NCBI RefSeq assembly: GCF_030551875.1
Contig: NZ_JAUOZU010000007.1
Span: 434,001 to 498,000, forward strand
Length of the DNA: 64,000 nucleotides
Direction of reading: 5' to 3'
DNA from: Fluviirhizobium alvei
GTDB lineage: Bacteria; Pseudomonadota; Alphaproteobacteria; Rhizobiales; Rhizobiaceae
Positions within the stretch are counted from its first letter, which is position 1; every line of letters starts with the position of its first letter. Made by a program: the position numbers and the translations under genes. Of the stretch, positions 39,614 to 48,263 are shown in pieces. Below the pieces are notes generated by a model. The model did not search any database and was not told the DNA's origin. It saw only the letters and a list, made by a program, of their open reading frames with translations.

Positions 39614-41407
39614 TCAGAATGCGGCGGCGTCGAGCGCCATCACCGTGTCGCAACCGGTTTCGATGCGGGCTTTCCGCAGAGCGGTTTCCGGCATCAGCCG
39701 CTCCATGAAGAAGCGCGCCGTGACCAATTTGTTGGCGAGGAACTCGGTGCGGCTGTCGCCGGCATCCTGCAGCGCATGCACGGCCTTGACCGTGCGGCCC
39801 CACATATAGCCCTGGATCACAAGGCCGAAGAGGTGCATGTAGTCGGTCGCGCCGGCGCCGGCATTGTCGGGCTTCGCCATCGCATTCTGCATGAACCACA
39901 TGGTGGCCGCCTGCAGATCGTTGAGGCCCTTCTTCAGCGCCTTGGTGAAGGGAGCCAGCCGCTCATCGGCACGGTTTTCCTCGCAGAAATCACCGATTTC
40001 CTTGAACACGGCCATGACGGCACGGCCGCCATTGGCAGCGAGCTTGCGACCGACGAGGTCCATCGCCTGCACACCGTTGGCGCCTTCGTAGATCATGGCG
40101 ATGCGGGCATCGCGAACATACTGGCTCATGCCATGTTCTTCGATATAGCCGTGACCGCCATAGACCTGCTGGGCAGCGACCGCATTCTCAAAGCCGCGAT
40201 CCGTCATCACGCCCTTCAGAACCGGGGTCATGATCGACAGGATATCGTCAGCCTTCTGACGCTCGGCCGGATCGGCGGAACGATGCGCGATATCGGATTG
40301 CAGAGCCGAATAGAGCGAGAAGGCACGGCCTGCCTCGTTGATCGCGCGCATCTGCAGGAGCGCACGGCGAATATCGGCATGGACGATGATCGGATCGGCC
40401 TTCTTGTCCGGCGCCTTCGGGCCAGTGAGGGCGCGGCCCTGGATACGTTCGCGCGCATAGTTGGCTGCGTTCTGGTAGGCGGTTTCGGAAATCGCCAGAC
40501 CCTGGAGACCGACGCCGAGACGGGCCTCGTTCATCATGACGAACATGGCGGCAAGACCCTTGTTCTCGGCGCCGATCAGATAGCCGGTCGCCTCGTCATA
40601 GTTGAGAACGCAGGTCGCATTGCCGTGAATGCCCATCTTGTGCTCGATCGCCCCGCAGGAGACACCGTTGCGGGTGCCGGGCGTGCCATCGGCATTGAGG
40701 ATGAACTTCGGAACGATGAAGAGCGAAATGCCCTTGGTGCCTTCCGGCGCGCCTTCGATACGGGCGAGCACCAGATGGATGATGTTCTCGCTCATGTCGT
40801 GTTCGCCGGCGGAGATGAAGATCTTCTGGCCGGAAATCTTGTAGCTGCCGTCCGGCTGCGGAGCAGCCTTGGTGCGCAGCATGCCTAGGTCGGTGCCGCA
40901 ATGCGGCTCGGTCAGGTTCATGGTGCCGGTCCAGGTCCCCTCGACCATCTTCGGCAGATAGGTCGACTTCTGCTCGTCGGAACCATGGACCAGAATGGCG
41001 GCGATCGCGCCCGATGTCAGGCCGGGATACATGGTGAGCGCCATGTTCGCCGACGACATATATTCGCCGACAGCGGTATGCAGCACATAGGGAAGACCCT
41101 GACCACCGAACTCTTCCGGCACCGAAAGACCGATCCAGCCGCCTTCGCGGTAGGTCTGATAGGCTTCCTTGAAGCCCTTGGGCGTGGTTACCGATCCATC
41201 GTCATGGCGCGTACAGCCTTCCTGATCGCCAGAGAGATTGACCGGGAACAGAACTTCTTCGGCCAGCTTGGCGGCTTCGCCAACAATGGCATCCACCATG
41301 TCGCCGGTCGCATCGGCGAAACCCGGCAGATTGTTGAATTTTTCGATTCCGAGGACGTCCTTGAGCACGAAAAGCGTGTCTTCGACGGGGGCCTTATAGA
41401 CCGGCAT
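39614..41407 (-). CDS. acyl-CoA dehydrogenase, long C-terminal type
   Basis: 597 residues; FAD-dependent first step of beta-oxidation. Clear family segments: GWIGLSVPEEFGGQGLP, MNLTEPHCGTDLG, ISGQKIFISAGEHDMS, and the catalytic-glutamate area QVYGGHGYIEEHGMSQYVRDARI followed by IYEGANGVQAMDLVGRK. A C-terminal extension (about 470-597) is typical of the larger FadE/DmdC-like class. First gene of the operon with a near-perfect operator-like palindrome 53 bases upstream. Confidence 0.94.
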   Translation of the reverse strand: MPVYKAPVEDTLFVLKDVLGIEKFNNLPGFADATGDMVDAIVGEAAKLAEEVLFPVNLSGDQEGCTRHDDGSVTTPKGFKEAYQTYREGGWIGLSVPEEFGGQGLPYVLHTAVGEYMSSANMALTMYPGLTSGAIAAILVHGSDEQKSTYLPKMVEGTWTGTMNLTEPHCGTDLGMLRTKAAPQPDGSYKISGQKIFISAGEHDMSENIIHLVLARIEGAPEGTKGISLFIVPKFILNADGTPGTRNGVSCGAIEHKMGIHGNATCVLNYDEATGYLIGAENKGLAAMFVMMNEARLGVGLQGLAISETAYQNAANYARERIQGRALTGPKAPDKKADPIIVHADIRRALLQMRAINEAGRAFSLYSALQSDIAHRSADPAERQKADDILSIMTPVLKGVMTDRGFENAVAAQQVYGGHGYIEEHGMSQYVRDARIAMIYEGANGVQAMDLVGRKLAANGGRAVMAVFKEIGDFCEENRADERLAPFTKALKKGLNDLQAATMWFMQNAMAKPDNAGAGATDYMHLFGLVIQGYMWGRTVKAVHALQDAGDSRTEFLANKLVTARFFMERLMPETALRKARIETGCDTVMALDAAAF

Positions 41408-41459
41408 GGGTGTCTCCTCACCAAATTCCAGGAATTTTCGATGTCACCTTACTACAGAA

Positions 41460-41485
41460 TTTTGACGTTTGCGTAAACGTCAAAA
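41460..41485 (-). promoter_or_regulatory. operator-like palindrome upstream of the beta-oxidation operon
   Basis: TTTTGACGTTT and AAACGTCAAAA are exact complements separated by GCGT. The site is 53 bases upstream of the acyl-CoA dehydrogenase start, a usual place for a repressor of fatty-acid degradation genes (TetR or MerR family in alphaproteobacteria). The regulator is not encoded nearby. Confidence 0.65.
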
Positions 41486-41615
41486 ATTACGTGACGGAAA
41501 ATTTGTCGCGCATCGGACCCCAGCAGGTTAGCCGCCACTCCAAACCAATCCGTTAATGCCTCAAGCGGTTGGGGATGAAAAATCGAACGCAGAATTAAAG
41601 GCTTTTTCACCTCGG

Positions 41616-41630
41616 TTAACGGGTTGTTTA
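41616..41630 (+). promoter_or_regulatory. candidate CtrA site upstream of podJ
   Basis: TTAA, seven bases and TTTA, one mismatch from the CtrA consensus TTAA-N7-TTAA, about 185 bases upstream of podJ. A GATTC (GANTC, the CcrM methylation site) lies at 41740-41744. Both fit cell-cycle control of a polarity gene but each is short enough to arise by chance. Confidence 0.35.
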
Positions 41631-41814
41631 CCACGATTTGTAAAACCTCATTAAGGAAAAGCGGTGCCCGGTTCGATTTGCGAACGGAAACAACCTTGCG
41701 TGGTCAGCCCGGCGAAAGTCCGAAAGGTTAGGCAAGGAAGATTCCGGTTTGCGGCAGGGCGGCACCGCATGTGAACGCCGGACAGGGAACCGGCATGCCG
41801 GGCGGGCTTGAGAC

Positions 41815-44800
41815 ATGAATGGATCGCGATCGAATACCCCAAACAATGGCGCCGGCACTTCGCTGGACCAGCTCAATCGCACCATCGAGGGGCTGGAGGC
41901 CAGAATCCAGGGCTTGATCGGCGACCGCAGGGCGCCGGCAAACCGCATGCCCAGCCGCGCCGCAGACCCGATGACCGAAATCCTTGAGCGCCAGAAAGCG
42001 CTCGGTGGCGCCCGCGAGCGCGTCAATGCCGTGATGGAACAGCGCCGCCCGCGCATGGAACAGCCGCAGCAGCCCGCATCCTGGGTCCAGGCGACACCTG
42101 CCGCCCCCACACCGGCACCGGTCGATAATGCCGCGCTGCGCGAAATCACCGCAACGCTTGCCCAGTTGCGCGCCGAACTCAAGCATGAATTCGCCGATGG
42201 CATCAGCCGCGATCTCGGCATCATCCATAGCGAAATGCAGGACCTCAAGTCGGCGGCCGCTGCCGGAGGCGGTCACGCCATCCGCAACGACCTGCTGCGG
42301 CTTGCCGACAGCATCGAACGGCTGGAAGCGGCAGAATACGGAAACCGCTCGCAGGATCTTCGCGCCGATCTCGACGAACTGCGCTCTATCCTCGCCTCCA
42401 CCGCCCGGGAGGAGAGCGTCCGCTCCCTCGAACGCCGTTGGGCGAGCACCGAAGATCATCTTGCTGCATTCGATCCCAATGCCGTCCGCGAGGAACTGGT
42501 TCAGTTGGCCTGGCGCATCGATGGACTGAAATCCGGCCTGGGAGAATTAAGTGCCGCACCGGCGGTGCGCGCGCTGGAAGACAAACTGATCGCCATTGCC
42601 AACGCGATCGAAACGCTCGGTCATGAAGTCCGGGGCCGCGATGTTCTGGTCGACCAGTTCGCCGGCCTCGACCAGCGGCTGGATGAAATCTCGCGCGCCA
42701 TTGCGGCAAGCGCTCGCCAGAATACGGTTCAGGATTCACCGGCTCTGCAGCGTCTGGAAAACCGCATTGTCGAACTCGCCGAACATATCGACTTTCTCGG
42801 ACGCCAATCGCCGGAAGCCGAAATCGCCGATCGCATCGCCGGCCTGACAGCCCGCATCGACGAGATTGCCCACGAAGAGGCGGCCCGCAATCTCGAAGGT
42901 CGCATCGCCAACCTCACGGCCATGATCGAACGCGGCTTCCAGGGCCAATCCGATCCGGGCCTCTCCAACCATCTTGCCGATATTTCCCGCAAGATCGACG
43001 GACTTGGCGGCAACCAGATCGACAATCTGGTCGATCGGCTGGAAATGCTGTCCCGCCGGATCGAGGAACTCGAAATCCCGGCACCGGCACATCCGGCTTC
43101 GGCGATCGATACCTCAGCCATTGCGCGGCTCGAACATCGCCTCACCGACATCGCCCACCGGCTGGACGAAAGCATTGCCGCACCGCAGGCGGATACGGGA
43201 GCGCTGCGCAGTCTCGAGCAGCAGATCGCATCGCTCTCCTCCCTGCTGGCGCGTCCCGACGCTTCCCTCGCCAACGGGCTGCCGGATCACGTGGCCGATC
43301 GTATGGCCGCCCTCGAAGATTACATGGCGACATCCGATGAATTCATCGTCGAGGCGGCGCGTCAGGCTGCCGAAGCCGTCGTTGAAGCCTATTCACGCGG
43401 CGGCGTGCCGAATGCCGGCAGCAATGCCGATATCAGCGCAATCGCTGGCCTTGCTGAAGATCTCCGGGCACTTGAGGAACATACGCGCGCCAGCGAGGAG
43501 CGCACCCACGAAACGTTCGAGGCACTGCACCAGACGCTGGTGCAGATTGCCGGCCGTCTCGACAATCTCGGCCAACAGCCGGCACCAGTGATGGCACCCG
43601 CAGCGGCGGCACAGCCCGTTCCCCGTAACGATGATCGATACGAGTTTGAACGGGAACGTGCGGCCGCCCCCGTAATGCCGAAGGCGAGCCAGCCCGAATT
43701 TCTCAACGAGCCGCTTGCCCTATCGCCCGAACCGCCTCGCAAGGCGCCCGAAAATCCCAAGGTCGCCGTCTTCGATGAAAGCGAACTCGAGCTTGGCAAT
43801 GTCGGCGCCGATGTTCCCGACATCAAGCAGGACGCCAATCGCTCTGCCGCACCCGTTCCACCGGCCTCCAAGAACCTGCTCGCCGGACTGGCGGCAAAGC
43901 TGAAACCGGGCAAAAAGGACAAGGCCGCTACCACGGATCGGGTTTCGGTGGCACCCCCGCCGGCGCTCGACGCCTCTGACATGGTCGTCGAAGACGAGCC
44001 GAACCTCCTGCTCGAACCGGGCTCCGGGGTTCCGGACGTCAAGAAAATCATGGAGAAAGTCCGTGCCGGTCGCCAGCCGGAAACAGCTGGCACTCCCGCT
44101 GGCGGACATCCGGATGTCATCGCAGCTGCGCGTCGCGCCGCCCAGGCCGCTGTTGCCGAAGCCAGCCAGAGCAAGGCACCCACAAGCAAGGACAAAGCAA
44201 AACCTGCGGCCAAGGACAAGAATGCAAAAGCGAGCGGTGTTTCCGCCAGCGAAAATCGCCGGCCGATCCTGCTCGCGGCAGCCGCTGTTCTGCTTGTCGT
44301 TATGTCCTATCCGCTCGTGTCCAACCTGATCGGCGGACGCAGCGAAGCACCGGCACCAGAACTGCCGCAGGCGACACAGAATGAAGTTCCGGCCAACATG
44401 GATCCGTCCGTCACACCGGTGGAGCCTGCCGCAACCGACAAGGCAACGACGGATGTTCCCGCGACGACCGAAAGTACGGTGAAGGCGCCTGAGAGCGATA
44501 TGCTCGCGCCGGCCGATCTTCCGCCGAAAACGCCTGACACGCCGAACGAAAACGGCGCCTTGACGCCGCCCGCAGACACCGATGCGGCAAAGGCCGAGCC
44601 GCTTGCCGCAACGCCGGATGTCCCCGCTGCGACCGACGCCAAGACAGCGCCCGAGCCAGTCCCCGCCGCCGCCATTGAACTCCCGGAAGGTCTGCAGCCG
44701 GCATCGCTCGCTGAAGCCGCCAAGCGCGGCGATGCGCTGGCCTATTTCGAAATCGGTTCGCGCTTCACCGATGGCCGTGGAGTCAAGATTGATCTTGCCC

Positions 44801-45534
44801 AGGCAGCCAAATGGTATGCCGCAGCAGCCGAGAAGGGCTTGGCACCTGCCGAATACCGGCTTGCCAACTTCTATGAAAAAGGAACCGGGGTCGAACGCGA
44901 TCTCGAGAAGGCCAAGACGCTTTATCTGTCGGCAGCCGACAAGGGCAATGCCAGCGCGATGCACAATCTCGCGGTCATCTTTGCCACCGGCACCGCCGGC
45001 GCTCCGGATTTCAACGAAGCGGCCAAATGGTTCCAGGCCGCAGCCGAGCATAATGTGCGCGACAGTCAGTTCAATCTCGCCATCCTCTATGCGCGCGGCA
45101 ACGGCGTGAAACAGGATCTCGGCGAATCCTACAAATGGTTCGCGATCGCAGCCCGCGAGGGCGACCAGGATGCAGCGCAAAAGCGTGACGAAGTCGCCAA
45201 TGCGCTGACACCGGAACAGCTTTCCGCCGCCAAGGCCAAGCTCGATCTCTGGCAGCCGACCCCGCTCAACGACAATGCCAACACCGCGATCGTTCCCGAC
45301 GAATGGATCGCCAAGGGTAACACCACGGCAACGATCGACATGCGGCGGGCGATCCGCAACATTCAGGCGATCCTCAACAATAACGGCTTTGACGCCGGAC
45401 CGGCCGATGGCTCGATGGGCAAGAAGACGGTTGCCGCCATCAAGGCCTTCCAGAAGTCGGTTGGCCAGCAGCCGACCGGCCGCATCGATGACGCGCTGGT
45501 GCGGGCGCTGCTTGCACGTAACAAGAAATCCTGA
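41815..45534 (+). CDS. podJ: PodJ-type polar localisation factor
   Basis: 1239 residues. Cytoplasmic coiled-coil region of Glu/Arg-rich repeats (about 15-600; repeated RLENRI, LAEHIDFLG, RIDEIA patterns), a Pro/Ala linker, one transmembrane segment at about 817-838 (PILLAAAAVLLVVMSYPLV), a Pro/Thr-rich periplasmic stretch, Sel1-like repeats at about 968-1125 (GDALAYFEIGSRFTDGRGV, AAAEKGLAPAEYRLA) and a C-terminal peptidoglycan-binding domain (about 1172-1239, IQAILNNNGFDAGPADGSMG). This domain order and size match PodJ, which organises the cell pole and in Agrobacterium helps the growing pole become the old pole. Single gene with hairpins after it. Confidence 0.9.
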   Translation: MNGSRSNTPNNGAGTSLDQLNRTIEGLEARIQGLIGDRRAPANRMPSRAADPMTEILERQKALGGARERVNAVMEQRRPRMEQPQQPASWVQATPAAPTPAPVDNAALREITATLAQLRAELKHEFADGISRDLGIIHSEMQDLKSAAAAGGGHAIRNDLLRLADSIERLEAAEYGNRSQDLRADLDELRSILASTAREESVRSLERRWASTEDHLAAFDPNAVREELVQLAWRIDGLKSGLGELSAAPAVRALEDKLIAIANAIETLGHEVRGRDVLVDQFAGLDQRLDEISRAIAASARQNTVQDSPALQRLENRIVELAEHIDFLGRQSPEAEIADRIAGLTARIDEIAHEEAARNLEGRIANLTAMIERGFQGQSDPGLSNHLADISRKIDGLGGNQIDNLVDRLEMLSRRIEELEIPAPAHPASAIDTSAIARLEHRLTDIAHRLDESIAAPQADTGALRSLEQQIASLSSLLARPDASLANGLPDHVADRMAALEDYMATSDEFIVEAARQAAEAVVEAYSRGGVPNAGSNADISAIAGLAEDLRALEEHTRASEERTHETFEALHQTLVQIAGRLDNLGQQPAPVMAPAAAAQPVPRNDDRYEFERERAAAPVMPKASQPEFLNEPLALSPEPPRKAPENPKVAVFDESELELGNVGADVPDIKQDANRSAAPVPPASKNLLAGLAAKLKPGKKDKAATTDRVSVAPPPALDASDMVVEDEPNLLLEPGSGVPDVKKIMEKVRAGRQPETAGTPAGGHPDVIAAARRAAQAAVAEASQSKAPTSKDKAKPAAKDKNAKASGVSASENRRPILLAAAAVLLVVMSYPLVSNLIGGRSEAPAPELPQATQNEVPANMDPSVTPVEPAATDKATTDVPATTESTVKAPESDMLAPADLPPKTPDTPNENGALTPPADTDAAKAEPLAATPDVPAATDAKTAPEPVPAAAIELPEGLQPASLAEAAKRGDALAYFEIGSRFTDGRGVKIDLAQAAKWYAAAAEKGLAPAEYRLANFYEKGTGVERDLEKAKTLYLSAADKGNASAMHNLAVIFATGTAGAPDFNEAAKWFQAAAEHNVRDSQFNLAILYARGNGVKQDLGESYKWFAIAAREGDQDAAQKRDEVANALTPEQLSAAKAKLDLWQPTPLNDNANTAIVPDEWIAKGNTTATIDMRRAIRNIQAILNNNGFDAGPADGSMGKKTVAAIKAFQKSVGQQPTGRIDDALVRALLARNKKS

Positions 45535-45551
45535 CCGGACATTCCGGTCAG
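45531..45551 (+). other. hairpin spanning the podJ stop codon
   Basis: CTGACCGGA, CAT and TCCGGTCAG are exact complements (9 bp). The podJ TGA lies in the left arm. Possibly a message-stabilising structure; the real terminator is probably the one at 45743. Confidence 0.5.
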
Positions 45552-45742
45552 CACCCTCGCGGCGGCCGATGGCTGCAGGAACTGCGGCCGAAACTCGACT
45601 TCCCCCCTAGGGTTTTGGAGGTTGTTGCAGGATGGAAACGCTTGTATTGATTATCGATTTCGCCTCGGAAATGGCGAGTGGTCCGGTTGACAGCCCATGA
45701 ACGGACGCGCAAGGTTTTCTCACAATCAAAGCCGGACCATAG

Positions 45743-45773
45743 CGACAGACCCGAGAGATCGGGTCTGTCGTTT
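45743..45773 (+). terminator. strong terminator-like hairpin between podJ and the TauE gene
   Basis: CGACAGACCCGA, a GAGA loop and TCGGGTCTGTCG form a perfect 12-bp stem followed by TTTAT. It stands 27 bases before the GTG start of the next gene, so it could alternatively act in that gene's leader. Confidence 0.75.
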
Positions 45774-45800
45774 ATCCATTTGTCGGCAAGGATCCAGCGC

Positions 45801-46724
45801 GTGAGCATTTACCTTCCCATAGCCGAACTGTCGGTCAACATCTTCATCATCCTCGGCATGGGTGCGACTGTCGGCTTCCTCTCGGGCATGTTCGGCGTCG
45901 GCGGCGGCTTCCTCATCACCCCGCTCCTGATCTTCTACAATGTGCCGCCGGCCATTGCGGTTGCGACCGGTGCAAACCAGGTCATCGCCTCCTCGATCTC
46001 CGGTGCAATCACCCATTTCCGGCGTGGCTCGCTCGATGTGAAACTCGGCTCCGTTCTGCTTGTTGGGGGCCTGCTTGGCGCTACACTCGGCATCTGGATC
46101 TTTTCCGCGCTCCGAGCCCTTGGCCAGCTCGACCTGATCATTTCGCTCCTCTATGTCGCACTCCTGTCGACCGTCGGCAGCTTGATGCTGTGGGAAAGCG
46201 TCAATGCGCTGCGTCGCGCCGCCCGCAACGAAACAATCAGTTTCAAACGCACCGGTCAGCATAACTGGGTACATCGCCTGCCGTTCAAGATGCGCTTCAA
46301 GAAATCCCGCATCTATCTGTCCGTCATCCCGGTGGTCACCCTCGGTTTTGGCGTCGGCATCCTCACCGCAGTCATGGGGGTCGGCGGCGGCTTCATCATG
46401 GTTCCGGCCATGATCTATCTCCTGCGCGTTCCGGCCAATGTCGTTGTCGGCACGTCGCTGTTCCAGATCATTTTCGTTTCGACCTATTCGACCATCATCC
46501 AGGCCATCACGAACCATTCGGTCGATATCGTGCTTGCCTTCATCCTGATGATGTCGGGGGTGGTGGCCGCCCAATATGGCGTGAGAGCCGGGCAGAAATT
46601 GCGGGCGGAACAGCTGCGCGCGCTTCTTGCTCTCTTGATCCTGGCGGTTGGCGTACGTCTGGCGCTCGACCTCTTCATTCCTCCGACCGAGATCTATTCG
46701 ATCGCGCGCGGAGGGGCGGAATGA
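45801..46724 (+). CDS. TauE/SafE family membrane exporter
   Basis: 307 residues, about eight membrane segments in two halves, each with the family glycine motif: SGMFGVGGGFLITPLLIF and TAVMGVGGGFIMVPAMIYL. TauE/SafE proteins export small sulfur-containing or organic anions such as sulfite or sulfoacetate. I chose the GTG at 45801 with AAGGA 8 bases upstream. It overlaps the TIGR02186 gene by 4 bases (ATGA), so the two are translated together and probably act together. Substrate unknown. Confidence 0.9.
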   Translation: MSIYLPIAELSVNIFIILGMGATVGFLSGMFGVGGGFLITPLLIFYNVPPAIAVATGANQVIASSISGAITHFRRGSLDVKLGSVLLVGGLLGATLGIWIFSALRALGQLDLIISLLYVALLSTVGSLMLWESVNALRRAARNETISFKRTGQHNWVHRLPFKMRFKKSRIYLSVIPVVTLGFGVGILTAVMGVGGGFIMVPAMIYLLRVPANVVVGTSLFQIIFVSTYSTIIQAITNHSVDIVLAFILMMSGVVAAQYGVRAGQKLRAEQLRALLALLILAVGVRLALDLFIPPTEIYSIARGGAE

Positions 46725-47524
46725 AGAGGGTTCTGCACCTGTTTCTTCTCGCGCTCCTGACCCTGCCGGCCGAAGCCCAGGAAGCCGAGCCGATCGAGAC
46801 GACGACCAAGGTCTTCAAGGAAACGATCAATATCGGTGTCAGTTCGAAAGAAATTGCCATCGCTCCGGATTTCGCCGGAACCGATGTCACGGTTTTCGGT
46901 GCGCTCGACAATGTCGATCCCTATCTGCTTGCAATCGGCGCTTACGATATCGTCGTCGCGCTCGAAGGGCCGCGCGACCATGTGACCCTGCGCAAGAAGG
47001 AGAGCGTCTTTGGCATCTGGCTGAACCGCCGTTCCGCAACCTTCCAATGGGCGCCGGAATCCTATTCGATCGCGTCGACCCGACTCGTGGAGAATATCGC
47101 GCCGGCCTCGCAGCTGTTCGCCAACGGTGTCGGCATCAACTACATCCAGCTTATGGCGACAGGGATTGCCAGCAATGCCGAAACGCTTCGCGAATATCGC
47201 GATGCCTTCATCCGCCTCAAGCGCGAGCATGGCCTGTTCCAGTCCAACCCCGGCGGCGTGACCTTCATTTCGAATTCGCTGTTCCAGGCCAACATTCACA
47301 TTCCGTCCGACATCCCGAACGGCGTGCATACGATCAAGGCCTTCCTGTTCCGGAGCGGTGATTTCGTGACCGTGAAGGAATTGAAGCTTCGGGTCGTCAA
47401 GACCGGCCTTGAACAGCTCATCACCGAAGCGGCCTTCAACAGTCCGTTTCTTTACGGCCTGTTTTCGGTGCTTCTGGCAGTGATTACCGGCTGGACGGCG
47501 AGCCTGATGTTCCGGCGCGATTGA
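46721..47524 (+). CDS. TIGR02186 family membrane-anchored protein, partner of TauE
   Basis: 267 residues. A Sec signal peptide covers residues 1-19 (cleavage after AEA), the body is a predicted periplasmic beta-rich domain (INIGVSSKEIAIAPDFAGTD, then YDIVVALEGP), and one membrane anchor lies near the C-terminus (about 245-263), leaving a tiny cytoplasmic RRD end. I recognise the TIGR02186 family, which is found beside TauE/SafE genes in alphaproteobacteria. Role unknown; translational coupling suggests a periplasmic partner of the exporter. Confidence 0.85.
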   Translation: MKRVLHLFLLALLTLPAEAQEAEPIETTTKVFKETINIGVSSKEIAIAPDFAGTDVTVFGALDNVDPYLLAIGAYDIVVALEGPRDHVTLRKKESVFGIWLNRRSATFQWAPESYSIASTRLVENIAPASQLFANGVGINYIQLMATGIASNAETLREYRDAFIRLKREHGLFQSNPGGVTFISNSLFQANIHIPSDIPNGVHTIKAFLFRSGDFVTVKELKLRVVKTGLEQLITEAAFNSPFLYGLFSVLLAVITGWTASLMFRRD

Positions 47525-48244
47525 TCAGCGCAACTGGGTGAAAGGCAGAGAATAGAGCCGGCCCTTGCCCAGCATGTGCGCCACGAGAGATGCCGGCTCG
47601 AACAATCCGCGAAAGGCCTGATGCCTGAGATCGAGGCCACCAGTCATCACCCCGAACGAGGGCATGATGAGGCGTTTGCCATCGCTGGCAAAACAGGGGC
47701 GACGCACGGCGCGATCCCGCCTGTAGAGCGTTGCGGCGGGATGCAGATGCCCGGCAACCTCACCTTCCCCGGCCTTGCCCGGCTCGTGCCGGAAAGTCAG
47801 CCCGGCAATCGACAATTCATCGACCGAAAGGCCCGGCAAGTTGGTGACGCCATCGGGGTCATGATTACCCGTGACCCAGATCATCTCGCGTCCGCTGGCG
47901 ATCTGACCGATCATGGCACGGAAGGCTTCTGGCATTTCCGACGAACCACGCCGGTCATGAAAATTGTCGCCAAGCGACAGGATGATTTTCGGATCATGGC
48001 GGGCAACGGCATGGGACAGGATCCGAAGCGTGGCCACCGTGTCCCATGGCGGCAACATTTGCCCGCGACGGGCAAAGGCAGCACCCTTCTCCAGATGCAG
48101 ATCGGAAATGCAGAGCAGCCCGATATCAGGCAGATAAAGCGCACCATCCGGATCGAGCAAGGCAGCAACACCGGCGACCTCAATCTCCGTCAGGCCGATA
48201 TCCTCGCTCACGTCCGTCCTGTTCGCCATCGCCATGCGATTCAT
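47525..48244 (-). CDS. pdeM: PdeM, ligase-associated metallophosphoesterase
   Basis: About 239 residues. Calcineurin-like phosphoesterase motifs: ISDLHLEKG, LSLGDNFHD, VTGNHDPD and GHLHPA. The protein family (PdeM) is named for its association with a Lhr-like helicase and an ATP-dependent DNA ligase in DNA repair clusters; the helicase gene is directly upstream here and overlaps or abuts it. Start uncertain: ATGs at 48280, 48244, 48235 and 48229 are in frame and none has a strong ribosome site. Confidence 0.88.
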   Translation of the reverse strand: MNRMAMANRTDVSEDIGLTEIEVAGVAALLDPDGALYLPDIGLLCISDLHLEKGAAFARRGQMLPPWDTVATLRILSHAVARHDPKIILSLGDNFHDRRGSSEMPEAFRAMIGQIASGREMIWVTGNHDPDGVTNLPGLSVDELSIAGLTFRHEPGKAGEGEVAGHLHPAATLYRRDRAVRRPCFASDGKRLIMPSFGVMTGGLDLRHQAFRGLFEPASLVAHMLGKGRLYSLPFTQLR

Positions 48245-48263
48245 GCACTTCGTTCCGTTTCCG

